This document shows, in pieces, positions 10,424-20,701 of a stretch of 64,000 bases of DNA. The stretch's first letter is position 1. Every line of letters starts with the position of its first letter. Source of the stretch: Moraxellaceae bacterium (lineage in GTDB: Bacteria > Pseudomonadota > Gammaproteobacteria > Pseudomonadales > Moraxellaceae); NCBI GenBank assembly GCA_025363155.1, contig JANYEL010000051.1:1-64000 (forward strand). The letters are read 5' to 3'. The position numbers and the translations under genes were made by a program. Below the pieces are notes generated by a model. That model did not search any database. It saw only the letters and a list, made by a program, of their open reading frames with translations, and was not told where the DNA came from.

Positions 10424-12210
10424 CGACGCAGCTCCCTTGAATCATCAGCACTCTTTAGAACCACCTGAACAAAACTATTCAAGCCCACTTGTAGACCCAT
10501 CACATGGGACAATAAATCGCCAATTAGCCACGTTCCAATTCCGACAAAGTGATCTTCATGCAAACCAATTTGAATCTCTAATCCTCGTACAAATAACGGA
10601 TAAGGATGAGCGGCAATGCGTGAAGTCATTTGCACTGATCTGATCCAAGCGATACCTTCGATTTGTTTACGGTTTTGGTTGGTTTGCGGCAAATCGTAGA
10701 GTGTCAGCATTTCACGCAAAAGGTGGGCATCTTCTTGCGCAAACGACAATGCATTCAATGACAAATGTGAGACGAGTCGCCAGCGACCTTCACCCGCATG
10801 GTCAAATCGATAGGTCTTGGTTGGTTTACGTAAAAGCTGTACTTGACGGAATGCGCCACTTTGCTCTTGAAACAAATCACCGCCTTGTTGTCCGTATGGC
10901 AGTTGACCTGCTAGATGGCGATTAGTGCAGGTAATGTCTACACTTAGCACTTCTATCTGTGTTTCCGCAGGATTAAATTCACGATCCATGATCATCACTT
11001 GGCATTCAAAACCAGGATTATTACTAGCGACTAACGAGTCACGGACTACATGATAGTAATGATTCTTCGCATAACTCTGATGATGATTGAGTGAATAAAA
11101 CGGATGGATTTCAGATGTTGTTTGTCCACTTTGTGTTTCGCGCACGTGATGGACACGATCAATGGAGTAGATTTCATAAGATGCTGGCTGGCGAACATCT
11201 GCAATGAGCGGATATTCCATTTGCCTATGATCAATGCGAATCGGCTCGGCAGGTCGTTTAAATAAATTGACGACAGGCGTGCAAAATAAACGGAGATGAC
11301 GTGTACTGATTTGCTCGAAGGCTTTGAGCTTCGTCATATCGGTCATATCAAGTTTGAAAAATAATTCGACTGTTAATGTCTTTGTCGTTGAGTTAGCAAA
11401 TGGCTTTAATGCCTGTAAATCCAAATCGACAAAGTTAAATTTTTCTGGAAAAGCAAAGTATTCAGTAATCAGTCGATAGGCTTGTTGTGCGCGCGGCTCA
11501 ATGGGCAGAATGGATTCATTCGCTTGATAGCCCACTTGTTTGAATGGGGTTTGCGTTAAGGTTTGACGCTGATTTCCAATCTCCAAGCGACCGGCGTGCT
11601 GATTGTCCAACAGTACTTCGCGCAGCCTTGCAACGCTTGACGCGTCAGCATCAATAAATAGTCGCAATGGTTCATTGAGCAAATGCTGCCAATTAAAACC
11701 ATCCGCTAAAACATTAAAAGTGAGTTTAATCGATGAATTAAATTTCCCTGAAAACTCTTCATCAATCGCCGTACTAAATTTGAGTTGTGCGAGTTCAATC
11801 GGCATTAATTTCACAGGATAAACAGTACGGAAGCGGCAATGTACACCGCGAATCGCTTTCGATTGCAACATCGTGCCGCGCTCGGCAAGTAGCGGTTCAG
11901 TGAGTTGGTTTAGTCGTTGCCCAGTATCCATTGCCGCGATTGAACAGGATGGAAATGGACGTAAATAATCAGGATATAATACTTCGAATAATGAGGCGGT
12001 AAAGTCACTATAGCCATCGTTGAGTTTTTTATTGATGCGCGCAGCGATTAGGGAGAATGCTTGGATCAGACGTTCGATGTGTGGATCTTCAACAGCCTCA
12101 CCAGACATGAGTAAGCGGCTGGCAATTTTTGGATAGAGCAGAGCAAAATCTTTGGCATGGCGTCCAAATAACGCAAGTTCTTGTTCATAATAGGGTAGTA
12201 GTTCTTCCAC
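10387..12210 (-). CDS. tssF: T6SS baseplate subunit TssF
   Basis: LLPYYEQELALFGRHAKDFALLYPKIASRLLMSGEAVEDPHIERLIQAFSLIAARI typical TssF N-terminus. Confidence 0.95.
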   Translation of the reverse strand: MEELLPYYEQELALFGRHAKDFALLYPKIASRLLMSGEAVEDPHIERLIQAFSLIAARINKKLNDGYSDFTASLFEVLYPDYLRPFPSCSIAAMDTGQRLNQLTEPLLAERGTMLQSKAIRGVHCRFRTVYPVKLMPIELAQLKFSTAIDEEFSGKFNSSIKLTFNVLADGFNWQHLLNEPLRLFIDADASSVARLREVLLDNQHAGRLEIGNQRQTLTQTPFKQVGYQANESILPIEPRAQQAYRLITEYFAFPEKFNFVDLDLQALKPFANSTTKTLTVELFFKLDMTDMTKLKAFEQISTRHLRLFCTPVVNLFKRPAEPIRIDHRQMEYPLIADVRQPASYEIYSIDRVHHVRETQSGQTTSEIHPFYSLNHHQSYAKNHYYHVVRDSLVASNNPGFECQVMIMDREFNPAETQIEVLSVDITCTNRHLAGQLPYGQQGGDLFQEQSGAFRQVQLLRKPTKTYRFDHAGEGRWRLVSHLSLNALSFAQEDAHLLREMLTLYDLPQTNQNRKQIEGIAWIRSVQMTSRIAAHPYPLFVRGLEIQIGLHEDHFVGIGTWLIGDLLSHVMGLQVGLNSFVQVVLKSADDSRELRRCPPRNGLRALV

Positions 12211-12252
12211 AATTTACTCTTCCAAAATTCTATTTTTAATAACGATCTATTC

Positions 12253-12765
12253 TTAAAAGCTATCAGTGGTATGTAGTATTGAATATTGTTGGGTTGACGG
12301 CTGTAATACGGCGTCAAATGACACCATTTCATTGATGGGATAAACCACTAAAACTGCTCGAATGGTAAACAGTAAAGAACCAACATGATCGCTATCCATT
12401 TCCATTTCGACTTTGATTTGAGATAGGCGGGGATCATGATCAGCAATGGTTTGCTCAATCTCTCGGCAAATTCTGTAGCAATGTTCTGGGTTAGCTGTGC
12501 TTAATCCAACGAAGTCTAAAATGCCAAAGTTCAACACGGATCGACGAACGAGTGGGTAGTTGTCCAATGATTTTGAAAAACTACTGCGTGTATTCAGTAA
12601 GGCTTCCAAATCACGCGCGACCGAACCTTTTAATTCGTCAATGTTCCAGCGGCGTAGCGGATTAATTTCGCTGATATACCGAGGCTGATCATCAAATAAT
12701 TTTTCAAATAATGTCGGTGCAAAACCAAAATTAGTGAGACGAGTCGATTGCATTGATATAGTCAT
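12253..12765 (-). CDS. tssE: T6SS baseplate subunit TssE (gp25-like)
   Basis: LFEKLFDD...SVARDLEALLNTRSS...VLNFGILDFVGLS gp25-like pattern. Confidence 0.92.
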   Translation of the reverse strand: MTISMQSTRLTNFGFAPTLFEKLFDDQPRYISEINPLRRWNIDELKGSVARDLEALLNTRSSFSKSLDNYPLVRRSVLNFGILDFVGLSTANPEHCYRICREIEQTIADHDPRLSQIKVEMEMDSDHVGSLLFTIRAVLVVYPINEMVSFDAVLQPSTQQYSILHTTDSF

Positions 12766-12829
12766 TCTTAGGATTAAAAAAAATCAGGAGCCATGATGAC
12801 TCCCGACCTGCATTTCTTTATTGTTGTGA

Positions 12830-13333
12830 TTATGCAGCGTAATTTGCTGTGTTATTGGACAATGACCATTTTTTGGTCACTGCGCCTTTTGACGTGCCAT
12901 CAATAGATTGTTGAATATAAGTCCATTCAACAGCAGCATATTTCAAACCAAATGCTTCAGTCGGAACACCTTCAGCGGTCACTTGTGGGGTAACGCTAGA
13001 AATCAGAACGTGTTTCAGTTTGATTTGTAGGTATTTGACGCGTTTGTCACCGTTTGCACGATAGAAGTCGATTTGTACTTCATCAAAGGTATAACCTGCA
13101 GAACACGCTTCCCACATTTTAGGGCTGGTCGCATCGAGGTCTTTGATAAAAAGCATGTCATCGTGTTCAGCACGTTCAGCTGTATGACCACCCACGCTAC
13201 TGGCGGTTGCAGATTTTGGTTGACGAATTTTATGAGTCCAACTGTTTACTTCCAGCCAATCTTTATGTTCGCTGTCGCGGGACTCACCATCAACTTTATA
13301 TTTACCCCGAAATTGTACATATATATCTTTCAT
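12830..13333 (-). CDS. hcp: T6SS tube protein Hcp/TssD
   Basis: MKDIYVQFRGKYKVDGESRDSEHKDWLEVNSW; Hcp family in T6SS context. Confidence 0.95.
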   Translation of the reverse strand: MKDIYVQFRGKYKVDGESRDSEHKDWLEVNSWTHKIRQPKSATASSVGGHTAERAEHDDMLFIKDLDATSPKMWEACSAGYTFDEVQIDFYRANGDKRVKYLQIKLKHVLISSVTPQVTAEGVPTEAFGLKYAAVEWTYIQQSIDGTSKGAVTKKWSLSNNTANYAA

Positions 13334-13381
13334 CGCACTTTCCTCTTATAAATGAAACCAAAACGGTTCTTAAAAATGCCG

Positions 13382-14875
13382 TTAGCCATTTGCAGCTTGC
13401 GGCAACTCAGTCACTAGACGAAGCGATACCGACAGCTCGTCCAGTTGGAAATGCGGTCTCAAAAAGACGACCGACTTATACGCACCTGGGCGACCAGGCA
13501 CATCAACCACTTTTACAGAGGCTTCTCTTAATGGGAATTGGGCTTTGGCTTCATGTGAAGCACCGTCATCTAACAGCACATAGCGTGACAACCATTCATT
13601 GAGGAACGTTTCGACATTCCCTGCTGAAGCAAAACTCCCGACTTTATCGCGCATCATGGCTTTTAAATAATGAGCAATGCGTGACACTGCCATGATGTAT
13701 TGAATTTGCGAAGACAAAATGGAATTCGAATTCGCCGCATCACTGGCATATTTCTTAGCTTTTTGAGTCGATTGCGCACCAAAGAACGCTGCGTAGTCAG
13801 TATTTTTGCAATGTACGAGTGGAATGAATCCTAAGTCGCTCAGTTCTTTTTCACGACGATCAGTCACTGAAATTTCCGTTGGGCATTTCAGTGCAATTTC
13901 ACCATCGTCCGTTTTGAAAGTATGTACTGGCAAACCTTCAACCAAGCCACCACCTTCGACACCGCGAATTGCTGCACACCAGCCATGAAGATCAAACGCA
14001 TCTGTTAAGCGTGTTGCAAATGAATACGCGGCATTCACCCAAAGATATTCGCTATGGTCGGCACCGCTCACATCTTCAATAAAGTTGAAGCCTTCAACGG
14101 TTGTACCATCCTTAGGGTTATAAGGAAGACGACCAAGGAAGCGTGGCAATGTTAGTGCGACATAACGTGAATCTTCTGATTCACGGAAAGAGCGCCATTT
14201 TGTATATTCAGCTGTTTCAAAAATCTTTGAGAGATCGCGTGGACGACCCATTTCAGTGAATGAGTCTAAGCCAAACATTTCAGGTGAAGCGGCTGATATG
14301 AAGGGGGCGTGGGCTGCTGCGGCAACATGTGACAGTTGCTCTAAAAGATAAATATCCGCAGGTTGGCGAGTAAAATCAAAGTCACCGACCAACGCCGCAT
14401 AAGGAGCGCCGCCAAAAGTTCCATATTCTTCTTCATAGATTTTTTTGAATAAAGCACTTTGATCAAAGTCGATTGCGCTTTGAAAATCTTTCGCCAACTC
14501 TTTTTTATTCGTATTCAGCATGCGAATTTTCAGCATTGGATTCGATGGAGTTTCACTACAAAAGTAGTGTAAACCACGCCACGAAGATTCCAGTTTTTGA
14601 AACTCAGGCGCGTGCATTACCGCACTGAGTTGTTTGGAAATTAGATCGTCCAATTGCGCAATACGCTTATCAATTGATGCTGATAAATTATCTGAAACGA
14701 CAACTGTACCTGACATCACTTCGCGAGCTAGTTCAGCAATCAGGTCTTTCGCCCTCGCATGTTCAATGTCAGATTTTGCAATACGACTTTCAGTGACAAT
14801 CTGATCGAGTAGGCTGGTTTCTGATTCAGCACTCGAAGTTACTGCAGCTTCAGCTGGTGATTGAAGATTACGCAT
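13382..14875 (-). CDS. tssC: T6SS contractile sheath large subunit TssC
   Basis: ESSWRGLHYFCSETP, EEYGTFGGAPYAALVGDFDF, LPRFLGRLPY, FRPHFQLDELSVSLRLVTELP. Confidence 0.97.
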   Translation of the reverse strand: MRNLQSPAEAAVTSSAESETSLLDQIVTESRIAKSDIEHARAKDLIAELAREVMSGTVVVSDNLSASIDKRIAQLDDLISKQLSAVMHAPEFQKLESSWRGLHYFCSETPSNPMLKIRMLNTNKKELAKDFQSAIDFDQSALFKKIYEEEYGTFGGAPYAALVGDFDFTRQPADIYLLEQLSHVAAAAHAPFISAASPEMFGLDSFTEMGRPRDLSKIFETAEYTKWRSFRESEDSRYVALTLPRFLGRLPYNPKDGTTVEGFNFIEDVSGADHSEYLWVNAAYSFATRLTDAFDLHGWCAAIRGVEGGGLVEGLPVHTFKTDDGEIALKCPTEISVTDRREKELSDLGFIPLVHCKNTDYAAFFGAQSTQKAKKYASDAANSNSILSSQIQYIMAVSRIAHYLKAMMRDKVGSFASAGNVETFLNEWLSRYVLLDDGASHEAKAQFPLREASVKVVDVPGRPGAYKSVVFLRPHFQLDELSVSLRLVTELPQAANG

Positions 14876-15395
14876 TTTCGTCTCCCACTAACGCGGACTG
14901 ACTGAGTTGATGAATTTGCGTTGTATTCCGTAATACTTCATCGAGTAAATCTTCAAGTTTTTCACTGGTTGAAATTTTATTGCGAAGATCCGTTAAACGA
15001 CCGCGCGCATCCACGAGTTCACGTAATGGGTCGATTTGCTGAACAACTGCTTCTGGACGAAAATCTTCCATGCTTTTAAAGGTAAGGTCGATGCCAAACT
15101 CTCCACCTTTATCCGTCAGGTGATTCTCTGTACGAAAAACTGCACGTGGCGCCATTGCCGCAATCACTTCATCGATGTTTTCAAGATCAATGTTGACGAA
15201 TTTTTTGTCTTTAAGTTTGGCCTGTTCAACTTCAGATGACCCAGCAAAATCGCCCATGACCCCGACCACAAAAGGCAGTTCTTTAAGCTCTTTGCCTTCG
15301 CCAACTTCAACATCATAGGTCAGTTGAACGCGTGGCGGACGAACGCGCTGGAGGCGTTTTTGTACACTTTCTTTTGCCATTTTTTGTTTTTCCAA
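14868..15395 (-). CDS. tssB: T6SS contractile sheath small subunit TssB
   Basis: RVRPPRVQLTYDVEVG, LPFVVGVMGDFAG, PEAVVQQIDPLRELVDAR. Confidence 0.97.
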   Translation of the reverse strand: MEKQKMAKESVQKRLQRVRPPRVQLTYDVEVGEGKELKELPFVVGVMGDFAGSSEVEQAKLKDKKFVNIDLENIDEVIAAMAPRAVFRTENHLTDKGGEFGIDLTFKSMEDFRPEAVVQQIDPLRELVDARGRLTDLRNKISTSEKLEDLLDEVLRNTTQIHQLSQSALVGDENA

Positions 15396-15423
15396 TGGTT
15401 AGGTTGATGAGTCATTGACCCTA

Positions 15424-16143
15424 TTATTGAAACGCCCCAAAAGGGTTGTTAGCCGCCGCTTGAACGGCAGGTTTTTGAACAGCTTTTGAAGTAGTCACGA
15501 TGGGTTTATTTGAAATGACAACTGGATTTGATTGCGTAATAACATCCAGTTTTGGTTTTGATGCCGTGCTATTCAAAGTCGGCTTTATTTTTGGCGTGTT
15601 GCGTTCATGGGCGATCAATCTAACCTTCTTATTCTTTTTTTCAATCCGTGACATTGTTGTTTTTTCTTGAGTTGATTTGATCGACGTTTCCGTCAGTGAT
15701 GTTTCACCTAAAGTTTGGCGAATCGTTCCGACCAGTGTTTCCGCATCGGCTAAATTGCTGCCTGTGAGAGGTTGATCTTTGCGAATCCCATCGAGGCTTG
15801 CACTCGCAATCCGTAATCCCGAAACAAAGACAATTTTCCGTGTATCTGCGTTTTCTGGATTGAGTTGAAGGGCCATATTGCCAGATTGTACGGCTTGATC
15901 GTAATGTTTGCTGTCAAAATAGGCTTTGGTTAAATGACTCCAGGCATCTGTGTTATCAGGAGATTTACGAACGGTCGCTTCCAAATCAAGAATGACAGGA
16001 TCGGTTTCAACTGTTGCGACAGGAACACCTAGCATACGTGTTTTTTCGGGTTTATTTTTATTATTGGTTGTGATACATCCGACCATATTTAATGGTAAAA
16101 GAAACATTAAGGCGTAACAGAACGATACTTTAAAGTTAAGCAT
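15424..16143 (-). CDS. T6SS-associated TPR lipoprotein
   Basis: Lipobox-like LNMVGC; TPR-like AWSHLTKAYFDSKHYDQAVQSGNMALQLNPENADTRK; first gene of the minus-strand arm. Confidence 0.65.
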   Translation of the reverse strand: MLNFKVSFCYALMFLLPLNMVGCITTNNKNKPEKTRMLGVPVATVETDPVILDLEATVRKSPDNTDAWSHLTKAYFDSKHYDQAVQSGNMALQLNPENADTRKIVFVSGLRIASASLDGIRKDQPLTGSNLADAETLVGTIRQTLGETSLTETSIKSTQEKTTMSRIEKKNKKVRLIAHERNTPKIKPTLNSTASKPKLDVITQSNPVVISNKPIVTTSKAVQKPAVQAAANNPFGAFQ

Positions 16144-16573
16144 TATAATTCCACATGATTATTGGTTAGATTGTTAAATGAATTTAATTAAAAGTATAAG
16201 ATTCGGTCATAGTTTTATATTTCGTTTATAGTAAATTGTATGTTGTTAATCATTATTTTTTGATTTAATAATAATTTGTATTTTTAGTTGAAATGAGCGC
16301 TTTGCTTCATTTTTCATTGTTTTTTGCTTAAATTATTGGGTTGTCATCTTGGTGCGCAGGGATGATATGCAAGTTAGGATCGAAAAACAACCCTGTTTTG
16401 AAAAAATAATTGGATTTAACGATCAGTTGGCATTATTTGAGTTTTAGTTACAATATGTAAACAAAAGCAGGGTTCTTATTTGTGCTATTTGCTGCTGATA
16501 ATATATTACAAGAATTAAATTTAATAATTTATGTTTTAAGTTGATCTGTTTTCTTATAAGAAATGAGTAGTAA
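16144..16573. promoter_or_regulatory. AT-rich divergent intergenic region between the two T6SS arms
   Basis: About 430 bp non-coding gap separating divergently transcribed T6SS operons; promoter function inferred from orientation only. Confidence 0.55.
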
Positions 16574-17470
16574 ATGCGTTTTTATAATATTAATGATTTT
16601 GTGTTTGTCATGCCTTGCATTTTATTATCAGGTTGTCAGATTGTCACTAACCACATGGCTTCGGTCGGTGGAGTTGAGCGTGTTAGTCAGGCGATCACAA
16701 CGACCAAAACTGTGATTGCCGCACCCGTTGAGACTGCTAAAACTGCTGCTGTTTCTATTGTCCCTGATGGTGTACGTAATGCCGTTGACACAGCATCGGG
16801 AGCAGTGACTTCTGCAGCAGATGCTGTAGGCGTGAACGCTGGTGATGTCTTTGCGCCTGATGATTCCGTATCGAAAACACCTTTCACAATCAAAGGTGCA
16901 TTTAACGGGGTATTGGTTTCGGTTGGACTGAAGGCTTCACAGGCTGAGTTGGCTGCAAAAGAGCAAGTGAAAGCGGCAAAATCTTTTGCGGCAAGCTTAG
17001 TACCTCGAAGTGTTGATCTGCTGATTGAAACAACTTCCGATGCCAATGGTGATTCGGAGGGGCGGGGTTTAAGCACGGTATTTCGCTTCTATGCATTACA
17101 AGATGGCGCGGCATTTTCTCAGGTAAATTTGATTGAGACTGGTGAGAAGGCATTGCCTTTTCAAGAGCAATTGCTATTGCCAAATCGTATCACGCACCTT
17201 CGGGAAAAGTATCCGTCAGATTCGCAATTTATCGGTGTTTTGTTTCAGCTCCACAATCGACCTCATCGTTGGAAATTATTAATTCCTGTCAGTCGCTTGC
17301 AGGCAAATAAGCCATTGCATGTGGTTTTGGGCCGTTGCGATATCCGTGTGAAAGATGGATTACTTCCTTTGCCTAATGTGACTCCAACCACAGTTGTTTT
17401 GCCGACAGTAAAAACGCTCAATAAACCTCCAGTGTCTGCCATTGAATCAGCACTTTCTTCTGTTTGTTAA
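16574..17470 (+). CDS. tssJ: T6SS outer-membrane lipoprotein TssJ-like with long Ala/Val/Thr-rich insertion
   Basis: Lipobox LLSGC; C-terminal TssJ-like SVDLLIETTSDANGDSEGRGLSTVFRFYALQDGAAFSQVNL; upstream of tssK. Confidence 0.8.
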   Translation: MRFYNINDFVFVMPCILLSGCQIVTNHMASVGGVERVSQAITTTKTVIAAPVETAKTAAVSIVPDGVRNAVDTASGAVTSAADAVGVNAGDVFAPDDSVSKTPFTIKGAFNGVLVSVGLKASQAELAAKEQVKAAKSFAASLVPRSVDLLIETTSDANGDSEGRGLSTVFRFYALQDGAAFSQVNLIETGEKALPFQEQLLLPNRITHLREKYPSDSQFIGVLFQLHNRPHRWKLLIPVSRLQANKPLHVVLGRCDIRVKDGLLPLPNVTPTTVVLPTVKTLNKPPVSAIESALSSVC

Positions 17471-17486
17471 TAAGGGGTGATAACGA

Positions 17487-18851
17487 ATGTACCAAACAGC
17501 AAAAGTGCTTTGGGGCGAGGGTTTGTTTTTGCGACCTCAGCATTTCCAGATGCAAGATCAATATCACGAAAATCGCCTGTCAGAAGCCTTAAAAATTCTG
17601 CATCCATATGCGTTTGGGGTGAGAGCTATTGTGATTGATCCGATTTCGCTGGCGAGTGGCGTGTTGTCGTTGTCTGAGGCAAATGTGATTTGGCCAGACG
17701 GTGAGACGTATGTCGCTCCTGAACGTGATTTATTACCGAGTCCGATTCAGTTGGATATCAATCATTTACCTGATCAGGTCGTGGTGCATTTGGCTATTCC
17801 AGCGCTTCGTATCGGTCATAGTAATTTAGATTCTGTTATGCAAAGTCGTCCTGCACGTTTTGTGTCTAAACAAACTATAGTCGATGATTTGATGACAAAT
17901 GCTTTACCGTCAGAAATTACAGTGCTTCAACGTTTGGGACGTTTGATTTTAGAAGGTCAACAGCTTGAGATTTCTGATTCCGTGCTGGATGGCATGATCT
18001 CGCTGCCGATTGCAAAGTTACGACGTACGACCGCTGGCTTGTTCGAGTTGGATGCAACATTTGTTGCGCCTGTTACCAGTTTGTCTAGCTCCTCAGTCAT
18101 GATGACGTTGCTGCGGCGTTTGATGGGCGTCATGCAAGCCAAGATTACAACACTCTACGGTCATCATCGTGAACCTGGTCAAGACCTGATCGAATTTCGT
18201 TCTGGTGATATTGCGTCATTTTGGCTTTTGCATACTTTAAGCAGTTCTCATGCAACGCTTGCACATCTATTACAAAACGCTGGATTACATCCTGAGCGGT
18301 TGCATCAAGAATTACTGCGTATGGCTGGTGGGCTGATGACGTTTGCCAAGTCGTATACATTGGATGATTTACCGTCTTATGTTCATTCTGCGCCAATGCA
18401 TGGATTTACTGTGCTAGATCAAATTATTCGTAATCTATTAGATACCGTGATTTCCAGTAGATTTTTGGCGATTCCTTTACGTGAGTCACGTGCTTCTTAC
18501 TGGCTTGGAGGTCTTGAGTCTGAAAAAATTGATCGCGGCACGCGTTTATATTTGGCGGTGAGCTCATCAATGCCATCTCATGAGTTAGTCGCTTCAGTGC
18601 CTATTCGCTTCAAAGTCGGTGCGCCAGATGATGTTGAGAAACGAGTTTTGGCAGCGTTGCCAGCGGTGGATTTAACCCACGTTGCGCAAGTACCAGCTGC
18701 GATTCCAATTCGTCCGGGGAGCACTTATTTTGCATTAGAGCCACATGGCGCTTTGTATGAACAAATGCTGCAAGCTGAGTCGATTTGTCTCTATGTGCCG
18801 AACGGATTTGCGGATCTAAAACTTGAGTTAATGGCGGTGATGCAATCATGA
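17487..18851 (+). CDS. tssK: T6SS baseplate subunit TssK
   Basis: VLWGEGLFLRPQHFQMQDQYHENRLSEAL is the canonical TssK start. Confidence 0.96.
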   Translation: MYQTAKVLWGEGLFLRPQHFQMQDQYHENRLSEALKILHPYAFGVRAIVIDPISLASGVLSLSEANVIWPDGETYVAPERDLLPSPIQLDINHLPDQVVVHLAIPALRIGHSNLDSVMQSRPARFVSKQTIVDDLMTNALPSEITVLQRLGRLILEGQQLEISDSVLDGMISLPIAKLRRTTAGLFELDATFVAPVTSLSSSSVMMTLLRRLMGVMQAKITTLYGHHREPGQDLIEFRSGDIASFWLLHTLSSSHATLAHLLQNAGLHPERLHQELLRMAGGLMTFAKSYTLDDLPSYVHSAPMHGFTVLDQIIRNLLDTVISSRFLAIPLRESRASYWLGGLESEKIDRGTRLYLAVSSSMPSHELVASVPIRFKVGAPDDVEKRVLAALPAVDLTHVAQVPAAIPIRPGSTYFALEPHGALYEQMLQAESICLYVPNGFADLKLELMAVMQS

Positions 18852-19684
18852 CAAATGATTTTGGACGGATGTCTGCCAATGGTTCATTGAGTGCAACTGG
18901 CGCGCCTTCACTATTCGCGAATGGTGAGATTGGTCATGGTTCAACTGGGGATTTCACCGCTCGGATTGCGCAGCGATCGTTGGTTGATTTCCTATATGAC
19001 GGGTTTTATCTCATCTTTTTGCTACGTAATGGTTATGTGCCTGAAAGCGCGATCTCTCTGCGTGAGAAGTTAATGGAACTGTTGTCGAGCTTTGAGCGAC
19101 AAGCGCGCCGCGCAGATTTTTCAGCTGATAATATTCACGATGCTAAGTATGCCTATTGTGCTTTAGTCGATGAAACCTTAATGACTCAGCGAAGCCCTGA
19201 ATATGAAGCGGTGCAAGCAGAGTGGGGTTGTGCGCCGTTGCAGCTGAGTTTGTTTGGTTCACAACTTGCGGGTGAGCAGGTTTTTACGATGTTAGAGACG
19301 CTTAGGGCGCAAGGGGCGATGCGTTTACCTGCGCTTGAGGTCTTTCATTTTTGCTTATTGCTAGGTTTTCATGGCAAATATCGTTTAGAAGCGCCTGAAA
19401 AAATTAACTATTTAATTGCTCGATTAGGCGATGAAATCACTTTTTTGAAAGGCAAGAAACAACCTTTTGCGCCATTTTGGGCGATTCCAGATCAAGTGAA
19501 ACATGCCATTCGTGGTGAGTTGCCATTAGCAATGGTGTTGTTATTGCTGAGTGTGATGACGATTGGTGCATTTATCGGGCTGAAAGTTTATTTACATCAT
19601 CATGGACAGCAAGTGCTTGCACCGTATAGTCATTTGATTGCTATGCCAGAACAACAAGCCAATGTGACGATTTATCTGCCGTAA
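18848..19684 (+). CDS. tssL: T6SS inner-membrane protein TssL (DotU family)
   Basis: DAKYAYCALVDETLM, LLLGFHGKYRLE, C-terminal TM; overlaps tssK by ATGA. Confidence 0.95.
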   Translation: MTNDFGRMSANGSLSATGAPSLFANGEIGHGSTGDFTARIAQRSLVDFLYDGFYLIFLLRNGYVPESAISLREKLMELLSSFERQARRADFSADNIHDAKYAYCALVDETLMTQRSPEYEAVQAEWGCAPLQLSLFGSQLAGEQVFTMLETLRAQGAMRLPALEVFHFCLLLGFHGKYRLEAPEKINYLIARLGDEITFLKGKKQPFAPFWAIPDQVKHAIRGELPLAMVLLLLSVMTIGAFIGLKVYLHHHGQQVLAPYSHLIAMPEQQANVTIYLP

Positions 19685-19716
19685 TTTTTATTATTAATAA
19701 TAAATATCAATATTTT

Positions 19717-20610
19717 GTGAAATTTTGGATTTATTCTTTTTGGGGCGTGAAAAATAAGATGAAGATACAAGAACAAGATAAACCATCACGCCCCAGCCTT
19801 TATGGATCACAATCGACCAAATCGACATTTAGTGTGCTTGGTGCGGTAGCTCCGCTCGGCTGGTCGAAGCAAAATGTTGTGCTGGTTTCGGTTGCAAGTT
19901 TTATCGTGGGTGGTGCTATGGGTGGCGGCGTTGTAGGCATGGTGCAGCAGTCCGAACTGATGCCAGCAATATCAGCAATATCAGCAATCGCTTTGCCATC
20001 GCCTAACGTGCAAGCAGTCCAACAGCCTATTCAACAAACAGCTAGCAATACGGTTGTTGCACCTGCATTACCATTGCCTTCATTGATTAAAATTCCACAG
20101 CCAATTCCAGCTGTAGTTGTAGCAATAAAACCGCTCAGCAACCCATTGGCTTCTTTTAAAACTAGCTCTGATAAAGAAATTTCAGATCAAGACCGCTTTA
20201 ATAAAAGAATCACTGTGCCAAAAATCACTACACCAAGTCATCAGTCTCATATAGCACTACCCAACGATGATTTAGCCATGCAAAAACTGATTGAAAATAA
20301 GTCGATCAGTACGCGTACGCATGAAAAAAATCATGAACAAAAACAAAATATTGAGAAAGGTGATTTAAGAAAAGAAATTCTAGAAAAAGAAAAGGTAGAA
20401 GCTGTGATTAAAGCAGAGCAGCCGATCAAAAATATTCACACGAATAAAGAAAATAACCAGTCCAAATCGACGATTAAACCTAAAAAAGACAATGCACGAG
20501 ATAAAGATGTTTTATTGGTCAAGAGCATGCTGGATACGATGGATCATTCCGCGGCTAAAAATAAAAATCCGCAAACGACAATCAATACAACGGCAGAGAT
20601 TAAAAAATAA
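19717..20610 (+). CDS. Hypothetical T6SS-locus protein, single TM, low-complexity periplasmic region
   Basis: One TM (NVVLVSVASFIVGGAMGGGVVGMV) then Pro/Ala then Lys/Glu-rich tail; co-directional within the T6SS operon. Confidence 0.55.
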   Translation: MKFWIYSFWGVKNKMKIQEQDKPSRPSLYGSQSTKSTFSVLGAVAPLGWSKQNVVLVSVASFIVGGAMGGGVVGMVQQSELMPAISAISAIALPSPNVQAVQQPIQQTASNTVVAPALPLPSLIKIPQPIPAVVVAIKPLSNPLASFKTSSDKEISDQDRFNKRITVPKITTPSHQSHIALPNDDLAMQKLIENKSISTRTHEKNHEQKQNIEKGDLRKEILEKEKVEAVIKAEQPIKNIHTNKENNQSKSTIKPKKDNARDKDVLLVKSMLDTMDHSAAKNKNPQTTINTTAEIKK

Positions 20611-20701
20611 TTTTAGAGTTCTTATTTTATTCAAATGCATAGAGCGGAGTCACTCAGTTTGTTGTATCAATTGAATTTTCAAACATAGGTATTTTGATTT
20701 A

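Noticed and set aside
13073-13602. Plus-strand ORFs opposite hcp/tssC
   Set aside because: Antisense to strongly supported T6SS genes; no recognisable domains.
19960-19992. Tandem ATCAGCAAT microrepeat
   Set aside because: In-frame low-complexity Ala/Ile/Ser codons inside the 19717..20610 ORF, not a separate element.
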